Assembly (NCBI GenBank): GCA_900541785.1
Contig: UQKY01000054.1
Coordinates: forward strand, 1 to 12,543
Direction: 5' to 3'
From: an uncultured Collinsella sp.
Lineage (GTDB): Bacteria > Actinomycetota > Coriobacteriia > Coriobacteriales > Coriobacteriaceae
DNA: 12,543 bases
Below are positions 5,879-12,437 of this stretch, one piece after another. The position numbers and the translations under genes are program-made. Position 1 is the first letter of the stretch; each line of letters begins with the position of its first letter. The notes below the pieces were generated by a model, which saw only the letters and a list, made by a program, of their open reading frames with translations, did not search any database and had not been told where the DNA came from.

Positions 5879-6277
5879 TCAGGCTCGGTCGATGTCCATG
5901 CTGGCGATGAGGTCGATGTTGGTGCCGAGAAGGTCTTCCAGCACGATGTCGCCCATACGGATGGGGGCTTTGACGACCAGGCCGCGGATGAGGTCCATGG
6001 CCTGGGCATGGAGTGCCAGCGGGATGGCTTCGGTCGTGCGCACGGGCAGCAGCGCCTCATCGCCACCGGATACGGCCACCGTGGTGGTGAGCACGCGCAT
6101 GGGGCAGGTGAGCTCCTGATGTGCGAACTTATCACCGCGTGGGCAGCTGTTGCCGGTTACGGAGCGCACCTCTACCACGGCGCCGTCTGGGCTGCGCTCG
6201 ACCTCCACGGTCAGGAGGCACTCGGATGGGCAGGTGGTGCAGTTGAACTGCAGCGTTTCAATCGCGTTTGTGCTCAT
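5879..6277 (-). CDS. DUF1667 cysteine-rich protein of the flavoprotein operon
   Basis: This small protein of 132 residues belongs to the DUF1667 group, which usually accompanies the two oxidoreductases encoded upstream. It starts MSTNAIETLQ and has the cysteine pattern C13-x2-C16-x3-C20, then C45 in SCPRG and C58 in TCPMR, consistent with an iron-sulfur or zinc site. There is no signal peptide or membrane segment. The frame is open 17 codons further upstream, but the ATG at 6277-6275 has a GGAGG site nine bases away and lies four bases after the stop of the preceding gene, so it is clearly the start. The tight spacing implies translational coupling and a shared complex. A role as electron-transfer subunit is inference from context. 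Confidence 0.9.
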   Translation of the reverse strand: MSTNAIETLQFNCTTCPSECLLTVEVERSPDGAVVEVRSVTGNSCPRGDKFAHQELTCPMRVLTTTVAVSGGDEALLPVRTTEAIPLALHAQAMDLIRGLVVKAPIRMGDIVLEDLLGTNIDLIASMDIDRA

Positions 6278-6281
6278 GACT

Positions 6282-7637
6282 CTACGCCTCCTCAATAGGG
6301 TCAACGGACAGGACAATCTCGCTAACACCCAGGTCGAGTGCGCGCTGAATCACCTTTGCCGGCAGCGGGAAGCTTTCCATGACGCTCGGTTTAAACGGGC
6401 GGACCTTGCCTGCAAGCAGTTCCTCGCCGTTTGCGAGAATGCGCACGCGGGAAGCATCGACCGGGCGGCGTACACGGAAGTTGAGCTTAGTGAGCCCGAC
6501 AGCCGTAATACGTCCCGGCAGTGCGTAGCCTGCGATGCCGGCAGGGGAGACTGTGAGCTGGCAACCCGTGCCCGCAGCGTTTGCCCCTGCGTCGCCGCCC
6601 AACGCCCACGCCGCCGCAGCTGCGCCGGCACGCTCGGACTCGGTCGTCACATTGTCGGCCAGGTCGTGCACGTGCAGCACGTTGCCGCAGGCAAAGATGC
6701 CCGGCACGCCCGTTTGCAGGCTCTGGTCCACTACGGCGCCGCGCGTGCGTGGGTCCAGCTCCACGCCCGCGGCAACCGAAAGCTCGTTCTCGGGAATCAG
6801 GCCCACCGAGAGCAGCAGAGTGTCGCACGGAACGACGCGCTCGGTCCCCGGAATGGGCGCCAGATGCTCATCGACCTGGCTCACTTCGACGGCCTCCACG
6901 CGGTCGTGCCCGATCACGCGCGTGACCGTGGTAGACAGATGCAGCGGAATGCCAAAGTCGTCCAGGCAGTTCTTGACGTTGCGGCGCAGGCCGTTGGCGT
7001 AGGGCATGAGCTCGTACACGCCCTCGACCGAAATTCCCTCGAGCGTGCAGCGGCGCGCCATGATCAGCCCGATGTCGCCCGAGCCTAAAATGACGGCGCG
7101 CGAGCCGGGTTTGAGGTTCTCGATATTGATGTATCGCTGCGCCAGGCCGGCCGTAAACACGCCGGCGGGTCGGCTGCCGGGAATCTTGATCTCGCTGCGG
7201 GTACGCTCGCGGCAACCCATGGCAAGGACGACCGCACGCCCGGTGAGCTGCAGCATACCGGTGGGGCTCATGAGCGTGACGGTGTGGAGTGCGGCGTCTT
7301 TCGTGGACGCGCCCGAATCAATTCCAAGCACCATGCTGTCCAAGAACAGCGCAATGTTGGTCGTGCGCACCTGGTCGATAAAGCGCTGTGCATACTCGGG
7401 GCCGGTGAGCTCCTGCTTAAAGTGCGATAGGCCAAAGCCGGGGTGGATGCACTGGCGCAGGATGCCTCCCAGATGCTGCTCGCGCTCCACGATGGCCACA
7501 CGCGCGCCGGCCTTGTGCGCGGCAAGCGCGGCCGCCATGCCGGCAGGTCCGCCTCCTATGACGACCACGTCGAAGGCCTGCTTAGGTGCTGCCTCAACGG
7601 CATCGCTATCAATTGCGCTCGATTTGAATTCCGCCAT
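6282..7637 (-). CDS. FAD-dependent pyridine-nucleotide-type oxidoreductase, GlpA-associated
   Basis: This 451-residue flavoprotein has an FAD Rossmann motif GGGPAG (28-33), a conserved Cys in RQCIHPGFG (about 61-69), a second dinucleotide-binding motif GSGDIG (185-190) and the FAD-contacting FACGN segment (315-319). This is the layout of the NAD(P)H-dependent disulfide-oxidoreductase superfamily. In Clostridia and Coriobacteria such genes sit between a GlpA-like dehydrogenase and DUF1667, as here. The likely job is passing electrons between the dehydrogenase and NAD or another carrier; direction and partner are inferred. Its ATG starts one base after the upstream stop codon, with an AAGGGGG site inside the upstream gene, so translation is almost certainly coupled. 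No truncation is seen. Confidence 0.92.
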   Translation of the reverse strand: MAEFKSSAIDSDAVEAAPKQAFDVVVIGGGPAGMAAALAAHKAGARVAIVEREQHLGGILRQCIHPGFGLSHFKQELTGPEYAQRFIDQVRTTNIALFLDSMVLGIDSGASTKDAALHTVTLMSPTGMLQLTGRAVVLAMGCRERTRSEIKIPGSRPAGVFTAGLAQRYINIENLKPGSRAVILGSGDIGLIMARRCTLEGISVEGVYELMPYANGLRRNVKNCLDDFGIPLHLSTTVTRVIGHDRVEAVEVSQVDEHLAPIPGTERVVPCDTLLLSVGLIPENELSVAAGVELDPRTRGAVVDQSLQTGVPGIFACGNVLHVHDLADNVTTESERAGAAAAAWALGGDAGANAAGTGCQLTVSPAGIAGYALPGRITAVGLTKLNFRVRRPVDASRVRILANGEELLAGKVRPFKPSVMESFPLPAKVIQRALDLGVSEIVLSVDPIEEA

Positions 7638-7638
7638 C

Positions 7639-9102
7639 CTAGCGCACCCCCTTCAAAGGTCCCTCAACGAGCCACGAGCCAGTGTCCTCCAGCAGCACCT
7701 CGCTGGGGTCACACCCCAGCTCGCGGGCCAGAATCGCCACCACGCGGCTCTGGCAAAAGCCGCTCTGGCAGCGGCCCATGCCTGCGCGGCAGCGGCGTTT
7801 GACGCCCTCGACCGAAATCGCGCCCGGGCGGTGCCGGATCGCAGCAACAATCTCGGCCTCGGGCACCGTCTCGCAGCGGCAGACGATCTGTCCCCATGCG
7901 GGGTCGGACTCAATGAGCTCCTCCTTGCGCGCAAGCGGCGCACGGTCAAAGTCGTCCGGTGCGCGGCGAATTGGGTCCCAATCGTCCCGCTCGCGCAGGG
8001 TCACACCGGCATCGCGCAGCACCTGCTCCATGCGCTCGGCAATGGCTGGCGCGCTCGCCACGCCCGGCGACTGAATGCCTGCCGCCTGGAACAGCCCCGA
8101 CACCACGGCTGATTGACCAATAAAGAAGTCGTTCGTCCCTTTAATGACCGGACGCCCGCCGGCAAACGCGCGCACCATGCGGCGCGTGTCCAGATCGGGA
8201 ACCAGCTTTCGCGCGCCGGTCAGCAGCGCGTTCACATCGCTTGCATAGGTCTGCGTGTCGCCCGGCTCGCGCACGGCGGCGGTCGCGGTGATCACGGTGT
8301 TGCCGTGCACGGTGCCTGTGACGATAACGCCCTTGGACACCGGCGTGGGCACGGGGTAGAGCGGCATGAGCGCGCGAGACTCCTTGTCCAGCACCACAAT
8401 GTTTCCCTGGCGCCAGACCATCTGGAACTCCTCGGCGCCCGCCATATGCGAGATGTCGGCGGCGCCGTTGCCCGCGGCGTTGATCAGATAACGGCAGCGC
8501 ACATCGCCGGCAGGCGTTACAAACGTAAAGCGCGCAGCCCCGTCGGTAGCCTTGCCACTAGCAACCTCAATCGCTTCCACCGGTGCGGAGCGCATAAACG
8601 TCACCCCGTTGGCCACGGCATTCTCCAGCGCGGCGATGGCGACCTCAAATGGATCGACAAAACCGGTCGAGGGGCACCACAGCGCGCACGTCGCCTTGGC
8701 ACATGCGCGCGGTTCCAGCTCGTGGATTCGCTCGGGATCGATAATCGCCAGTTCGGGCACGCCGTTGGCAAGGCCGTTGCTACGCAGCTTCTCCAGGTGT
8801 GCACGGTCCTCGTCGTTAAAGCCCAGCACCATTGACCCGGTGCGGCAAAACAAAAAGCCGAGCTCCTGGGCCCAGGTGCCATACAGCTCGCAGCCCCGGG
8901 CGTTGACCTGAGCCTTTACGGTGCCCGGCGCCGGATCGTAGCCGGCATGCACCAGGCCGCCGTTGGCCTTTGACGCGCCCAGCGCGATATCGTTGGCCGC
9001 CTCGACCACGCAAATGGACAAGTCATAGCGCGCGAGCTGCCGCGCGATGGCGCACCCGGTGATGCCCGCGCCCACAATCGCGATATCAAACGTTTCTGTC
9101 AC
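7639..9102 (-). CDS. GlpA-like FAD dehydrogenase with C-terminal BFD [2Fe-2S] domain
   Basis: This 487-residue protein is a DAO-fold FAD oxidoreductase of the anaerobic glycerol-3-phosphate dehydrogenase / L-2-hydroxyglutarate oxidase group. Residues 1-360 form the FAD domain, with GAGITG at 11-16 and the NGGLVHAGYDP substrate-side loop near 47-57. Residues from about 405 form a BFD-like [2Fe-2S] domain with ligands C408-x-C410 and C445-x4-C450. There is no membrane anchor. The start is GTG at 9102-9100 with GGAGG only four bases upstream; it places the first beta strand right at the N-terminus, as the family requires. It is first in the operon with the next two genes. Glycerol 3-phosphate is the likeliest substrate, but no glpK or glpF is in view, so another hydroxyacid remains possible. 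Confidence 0.9.
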   Translation of the reverse strand: MTETFDIAIVGAGITGCAIARQLARYDLSICVVEAANDIALGASKANGGLVHAGYDPAPGTVKAQVNARGCELYGTWAQELGFLFCRTGSMVLGFNDEDRAHLEKLRSNGLANGVPELAIIDPERIHELEPRACAKATCALWCPSTGFVDPFEVAIAALENAVANGVTFMRSAPVEAIEVASGKATDGAARFTFVTPAGDVRCRYLINAAGNGAADISHMAGAEEFQMVWRQGNIVVLDKESRALMPLYPVPTPVSKGVIVTGTVHGNTVITATAAVREPGDTQTYASDVNALLTGARKLVPDLDTRRMVRAFAGGRPVIKGTNDFFIGQSAVVSGLFQAAGIQSPGVASAPAIAERMEQVLRDAGVTLRERDDWDPIRRAPDDFDRAPLARKEELIESDPAWGQIVCRCETVPEAEIVAAIRHRPGAISVEGVKRRCRAGMGRCQSGFCQSRVVAILARELGCDPSEVLLEDTGSWLVEGPLKGVR

Positions 9103-9119
9103 AGTGCCTCCCAGACGAG

Positions 9120-9134
9120 TTGACAGGCTGTCAA
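9120..9134. promoter_or_regulatory. Operator-like palindrome upstream of the GlpA-like operon
   Basis: TTGACAGGCTGTCAA is a perfect 7-1-7 palindrome, 18 bp upstream of the GTG start. A TAGGAT hexamer on the minus strand at 9147-9142 could be a -10, placing the palindrome at the transcription start, where a repressor would act. No good -35 was found. The form recalls FNR/CRP-type sites, but the spacing differs, so the regulator is unknown. Confidence 0.45.
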
Positions 9135-9150
9135 TAGGACTATCCTACGG

Positions 9151-9187
9151 TGTTCGCACTGCCTGCGCGACGGCAATGCGGCGAACA
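9151..9187. other. Nested inverted repeat upstream of the GlpA-like operon
   Basis: TGTTCGC (9151-9157) pairs with GCGAACA (9181-9187), and inside it TGCC (9160-9163) pairs with GGCA (9172-9175). It could be a hairpin or a protein site just upstream of the putative -10. The halves are in GTTC...GAAC order, opposite to an actinobacterial LexA box. Confidence 0.3.
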
Positions 9188-9271
9188 GCCCCGCAACACC
9201 CGCCAACGGCAGGCGAGAGGAGACTCAGGACCATCGATGACCTCGTCTGCCGCCCCTGGTGTCAGAAGTTT

Positions 9272-9812
9272 GTCTCGTTCTGTAACAGTAAGCAGAAGAG
9301 TTGGCTTCCGGATGTTACAGATCGAGACGTTTGCCAGGCGGGTCCTCCGCTTGTCTCGATCTGTAACGGTAAGAGGAGAAAATCGGTCCTATGTGTTACA
9401 GATTGAGATTTAAAGTCAGGGAGAGATTTTTCTGTCTCGTTCTGTAACATCTGGGGACCGTTTTGGGGTCTAGATGTTACAGATTTAGATGAACCCATCA
9501 GTCGTTTTCGAATGTCTAAATCTGTAACAGTTAGACCTGTTTTTGCCGAGTTGTTGTTACAGATTGAGATATTGAGATTGGACGTTTTCCTTTGTCTTGA
9601 TCTGTAACAGATGGAAGGGTTTCTGACCCCTAGTTGTTACAGTTCGAGACATTTGACTTGCGGTCTGTCCGTTCGTCTTGATCTGTAACAGTAAGAGGGG
9701 AATTACGGTCCTACGTGTTACAGATCGAGACGTTTGCTCGGCGGCACATCCGTTTGTCTCGTTCTGTAACATCTAAACCCGGATTCCGCTTCCACCTGTT
9801 ACAGATTGAGAT
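9272..9812. repeat. Regular array of 14 alternating 16-bp half-repeats (7 palindromic units)
   Basis: Half-sites of consensus GTCTCGATCTGTAACA (L) and its reverse complement TGTTACAGATCGAGAC (R) alternate strictly. L starts: 9272, 9353, 9434, 9514, 9594, 9675, 9756. R starts: 9313, 9394, 9475, 9555, 9635, 9716, 9797. The L-to-R spacer is exactly 25 nt in all seven units; the R-to-L spacers are 24, 24, 23, 23, 24 and 24 nt. The half nearest the spacer (CTGTAACA) is almost invariant and the outer half varies. Spacers differ but are not unrelated: those of units 2 and 6 match at 20 of 25 bases, and inter-unit spacers share a GTTTGC...GCGG...TCCG pattern. The DNA is visibly AT-richer than its neighbours. 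The array fills most of the 810-bp gap between the GlpA-like operon and the zinc-ribbon gene. It is not a CRISPR, since orientation alternates and repeats are short. Function is unknown. Confidence 0.95.
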
Positions 9813-9867
9813 GTTTGTGTCCGCGCCGGCCCCGTACCCAGCCGTGGTCCCATATGAACAAACCCCG

Positions 9868-9876
9868 TGGTAAACT
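9868..9876 (+). promoter_or_regulatory. Candidate extended -10 for the zinc-ribbon gene
   Basis: TGGTAAACT fits an extended -10 (TGnTAnnnT), 36 bp before the ATG at 9913. There is no matching -35, as is common for extended -10 promoters. A TTGACC directly follows but has no suitable -10 downstream. Confidence 0.35.
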
Positions 9877-9912
9877 TGACCGGACTGTAAATATTCCGAA
9901 AGGTACACCTCA

Positions 9913-10344
9913 ATGTCCAAATACATCAACGAGCTCATGTCACCGCAGCTTATGGGCGTCATCTATGCCTTCGTGGGCTTTATCATCGCCCTGTACGTGC
10001 TGTCGGTCGTCTATGTGTTCATCGACGCTCGCCGCCGCGGCGCCAGCGCCTACGTGGCATGGGGCATCATCGCCCTCATCCCGTTTGTGGGCCTCATCGC
10101 CTACCTGGTCCTGCGCCCGCACTCCTACGCGGCCGACCGCGAGGAGCAGGAGCTGGACATGGCCCTGCGCGAGCGCCAGCTTGCCCAGTACGGCACCTGC
10201 CCGCAGTGCGGCGCTCCCATCGAGAAGGACTTTGTGGTCTGCCCCGTGTGCGACACCCAGGTTCGTAACGTGTGCCCCAGCTGCCATCGCCCGCTCGACG
10301 CGCACTGGAAGGTCTGCCCCTACTGCCGAACTCGCATCCAGTAA
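9913..10344 (+). CDS. Small membrane protein with PLDc_N-like segment and double zinc ribbon
   Basis: This 143-residue protein has two predicted membrane helices (about 13-36 and 47-67). They are separated by a basic DARRRG turn, and the pattern W50...P57.G60...Y64 resembles the PLDc_N membrane domain found at the N-terminus of cardiolipin synthases. A charged, probably helical stretch (72-92) leads to four CxxC knuckles: C96/C99, C110/C113, C121/C124 and C135/C138, which make two zinc ribbons. The function is unknown; membrane tethering of a metal-binding or nucleic-acid/protein-binding module is a reasonable guess. The ATG follows an AAAGG site. It appears to be monocistronic, lying between the repeat array and the GC-rich hairpin upstream of thrS. 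Confidence 0.85.
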   Translation: MSKYINELMSPQLMGVIYAFVGFIIALYVLSVVYVFIDARRRGASAYVAWGIIALIPFVGLIAYLVLRPHSYAADREEQELDMALRERQLAQYGTCPQCGAPIEKDFVVCPVCDTQVRNVCPSCHRPLDAHWKVCPYCRTRIQ

Positions 10345-10444
10345 CGCATCCATCGCCGGGCCGGCTGCAAGCCACGGGCACCGCGCACCGCAAGCCACGC
10401 GCGCCCCACACCCCGCCCCACGCGATGAAGCATGCGTAGAAAAT

Positions 10445-10479
10445 CGCCCGCCGTGCCATTAAGGTGCGGCGGGCGCTTG
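10445..10479 (+). terminator. GC-rich hairpin after the zinc-ribbon gene
   Basis: CGCCCGCCGTGCC (10445-10457) and GGTGCGGCGGGCG (10463-10475) form a 13-bp stem with two G-U pairs and an ATTAA loop. Only CTTG follows, so the U-run is poor; it is a likely but weak terminator. It ends two bases before the -35 of the thrS promoter. Confidence 0.5.
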
Positions 10480-10504
10480 TATACCAAGGCAACCTGCCTA
10501 TAAT
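10477..10504 (+). promoter_or_regulatory. thrS: thrS promoter
   Basis: TTGTAT (10477-10482), a 16-bp spacer and a consensus TATAAT (10499-10504) form a good sigma-70-type promoter about 70 bp upstream of the thrS ATG. The predicted start near 10511 gives a leader of roughly 64 nt. Confidence 0.7.
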
Positions 10505-10547
10505 GATGCAAGTCAAAAACGCCGAGCGCATCGCACGCACTTGCATC
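10505..10547. promoter_or_regulatory. Inverted repeat at the start of the thrS leader
   Basis: GATGCAAGT (10505-10513) and ACTTGCATC (10539-10547) are perfect 9-bp arms 25 bp apart, beginning immediately after the -10. Because the left arm overlaps the predicted transcription start, it is more easily read as a protein operator or DNA loop site than as a complete RNA hairpin. No T-box sequence was recognised. Confidence 0.4.
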
Positions 10548-10574
10548 AGGCATCCGAGAGGAGAAAACATACCC

Positions 10575-12338
10575 ATGAAGGCACTCTACAATGACGGTTC
10601 GGTGGCCGAGCTCCCGCAGGACGAGGTCACGCATGTCATCCGTCACTCCGCCGCTCACATCATGGCGCAGGCCATCAAGCGCCTGTACCCCCAGGCCGAC
10701 TTTGCCTACGGCCCCGCGACCGACAACGGCTTCTACTACGACGTCGACCTGCCCGAGGGCGTTAAGATCAGCGAGGACGACTTCCCCGCGATCGAGGCCG
10801 AGATGAAGAAGATCGTCAAGGAGAACCTCAAGTTCACCGTGTACGAGAAGCCCCGCGCCGAGGCCATCGCCCTTATGGAGGAGCGCGGCGAGAAGTACAA
10901 AGTCGAGCACATCGGCGACCTGGACGACGACGCCCGCATCACCTTCTACCAGCAGGGCGACTACATCGATATGTGCGTCGGCCCCCACATCTGCTACACC
11001 AAGGCCCTCAAGGCCTTTAAGCTCACCGGCGTCTCGGGCGCCTACTGGAAGGGCGACAAGGACAACAAGATGCTCACCCGCATCAACGGCGTCGCCTTTG
11101 CCACCAAGGAAGAGCTCGACGAGCACATGCACATGCTGGAGGAGGCCAAGAAGCGCGACCACCGCAAGATCGGCCGCGAGATGGACCTCTTTATGATGCG
11201 CGACGAGGCCCCCGGCTTCCCGTTCTTCCTGCCCAACGGCATGATCCTTAAGAACACGCTGCTGGACTACTGGCGCGAGATCCACCACAAGGCCGGCTAC
11301 GTGGAGATCTCCACGCCGCTCATCATGAACAAGCAGCTGTGGAAGACCTCGGGCCACTGGGACCACTACAAGGACAACATGTACTCCACCGTCATCGACG
11401 ACGAAGAGTACTGCATTAAGCCCATGAACTGCCCGGGCGGCGTGCTGGTGTACGCCTCCAAGCCGCATTCCTACCGCGAGTTGCCCATCCGCGCCGGCGA
11501 GATTGGCCTGGTGCACCGCCACGAGCTGCGCGGCGCCCTGCACGGCCTGTTCCGCGTGCGCTGCTTTAACCAGGACGACGCCCACCTGTTTGTGCGTCCC
11601 GACCAGCTGACCGACGAGATCGTGGGCGTGGTCAACCTCATCGACTCCGTGTACCAAAAGTTTGGCTTCAAGTACCACGTTGAGCTTTCCACCCGCCCCG
11701 AGGACTCCATGGGTTCGGACGAGGATTGGGCTCGCGCCGAGGAGGGCCTGCGCACCGCTCTGGAGAAGCTGGGCATGGACTACGAGGTCAACGAGGGCGA
11801 CGGCGCCTTCTACGGCCCCAAGATCGACTTCCACCTGGAGGATTCGCTCGGCCGTACCTGGCAGTGCGGTACCGTCCAGCTCGACTTCCAGATGCCGCTC
11901 AACTTTGATCTGGAGTACGTGGACGCCGACGGCACCAAGAAGCGCCCCATCATGCTGCATCGCGTGTGCTTTGGCTCCATCGAGCGCTTCATCGGCATTC
12001 TGATTGAGCACTTTGCGGGCAAGTTCCCCACCTGGCTGGCCCCCGTGCAGGTCAAGGCGCTTCCCGTCTCTGAGAAGAGCCGCGACTACGCCCACGAGGT
12101 GTGCGCCAAGCTGGAGGAGGCTGGCATTCGCGTGGTCTGTGACGACCGCGACGAGAAGATCGGCTACAAGATCCGCGAGGCCCGCAGCATCGACCGCGTG
12201 CCCTACATGCTCATCCTGGGCGAGAAGGAGGTCGAGGCCGGCAACATCTCCGTCCGCGATCGCTCCAACGAGACCGTTCAGATGAGTGTTGACGAGTTTG
12301 TGGCCAAGGTGCTCGAGGAGATCAAGACTCGCGCCTAG
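10575..12338 (+). CDS. thrS: Threonyl-tRNA synthetase without N-terminal TGS domain
   Basis: ThrRS charges tRNA-Thr with threonine in the cytoplasm and edits mischarged serine. The protein has 588 residues from the ATG at 10575, which follows an AGAGGAG site; the open frame runs back to 10464 but overlaps the promoter. The editing domain begins almost at once, with H24 and H28 (HSAAH) and C134/H138 (DMCVGPH). The class II catalytic core follows, with zinc ligands C286 (KPMNCPGG), H337 (QDDAHLF) and H462 (MLHRVC). The anticodon-binding domain closes the chain with the EKIGYKIREA segment. Compared with E. coli ThrRS (642 residues) the roughly 60-residue TGS domain is missing; only 20 or so residues precede the editing motif. 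All catalytic and editing residues I can place are intact, so the enzyme should be functional. Confidence 0.97.
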   Translation: MKALYNDGSVAELPQDEVTHVIRHSAAHIMAQAIKRLYPQADFAYGPATDNGFYYDVDLPEGVKISEDDFPAIEAEMKKIVKENLKFTVYEKPRAEAIALMEERGEKYKVEHIGDLDDDARITFYQQGDYIDMCVGPHICYTKALKAFKLTGVSGAYWKGDKDNKMLTRINGVAFATKEELDEHMHMLEEAKKRDHRKIGREMDLFMMRDEAPGFPFFLPNGMILKNTLLDYWREIHHKAGYVEISTPLIMNKQLWKTSGHWDHYKDNMYSTVIDDEEYCIKPMNCPGGVLVYASKPHSYRELPIRAGEIGLVHRHELRGALHGLFRVRCFNQDDAHLFVRPDQLTDEIVGVVNLIDSVYQKFGFKYHVELSTRPEDSMGSDEDWARAEEGLRTALEKLGMDYEVNEGDGAFYGPKIDFHLEDSLGRTWQCGTVQLDFQMPLNFDLEYVDADGTKKRPIMLHRVCFGSIERFIGILIEHFAGKFPTWLAPVQVKALPVSEKSRDYAHEVCAKLEEAGIRVVCDDRDEKIGYKIREARSIDRVPYMLILGEKEVEAGNISVRDRSNETVQMSVDEFVAKVLEEIKTRA

Positions 12339-12360
12339 CACAAACAATACAAGAATTAAC

Positions 12361-12395
12361 AAAGGCGATCGTCCTTTTGGGCGGTCGCCTTTTTT
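12361..12395 (+). terminator. Rho-independent terminator of thrS, first
   Basis: AAAGGCGATCGTCC, a TTTT loop and GGGCGGTCGCC form a stem with G-U pairs, followed by a run of six T. It begins 23 bp after the thrS stop codon. Confidence 0.9.
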
Positions 12396-12409
12396 GTTGT
12401 CTATAGAAG

Positions 12410-12437
12410 AAAAGCCGCTGGTTAGAGCGGCTTTTTT
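12410..12437. terminator. Second, bidirectional terminator after thrS
   Basis: AAAAGCCGCT, the loop GGTTAG and AGCGGCTTTT make a perfect 10-bp stem with T-runs on both strands, so it can stop transcription from either side. It may also end a minus-strand gene beyond the window edge. Nothing recognisable was seen in the remaining 12438-12543. Confidence 0.85.

Noticed and set aside
9262..9772. Minus-strand frames of 78 and 71 codons within the repeat array, with repeating LQNET and SRSVT peptides
   Set aside because: The peptide periodicity simply reflects the 81-bp DNA period. Two units are 80 bp long and break the frame, and no ribosome-binding site or family match is evident, so coding selection is unlikely.
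9272..9812. CRISPR array
   Set aside because: Half-repeats alternate in orientation, are only 16 bp, and spacers are partly related to each other; no cas genes are present.
9272..9812. Integron attC array
   Set aside because: Units of 57 bp are palindromic like attC, but they lack the RYYYAAC/GTTRRRY core sites, hold no cassette genes between them, and there is no integrase.
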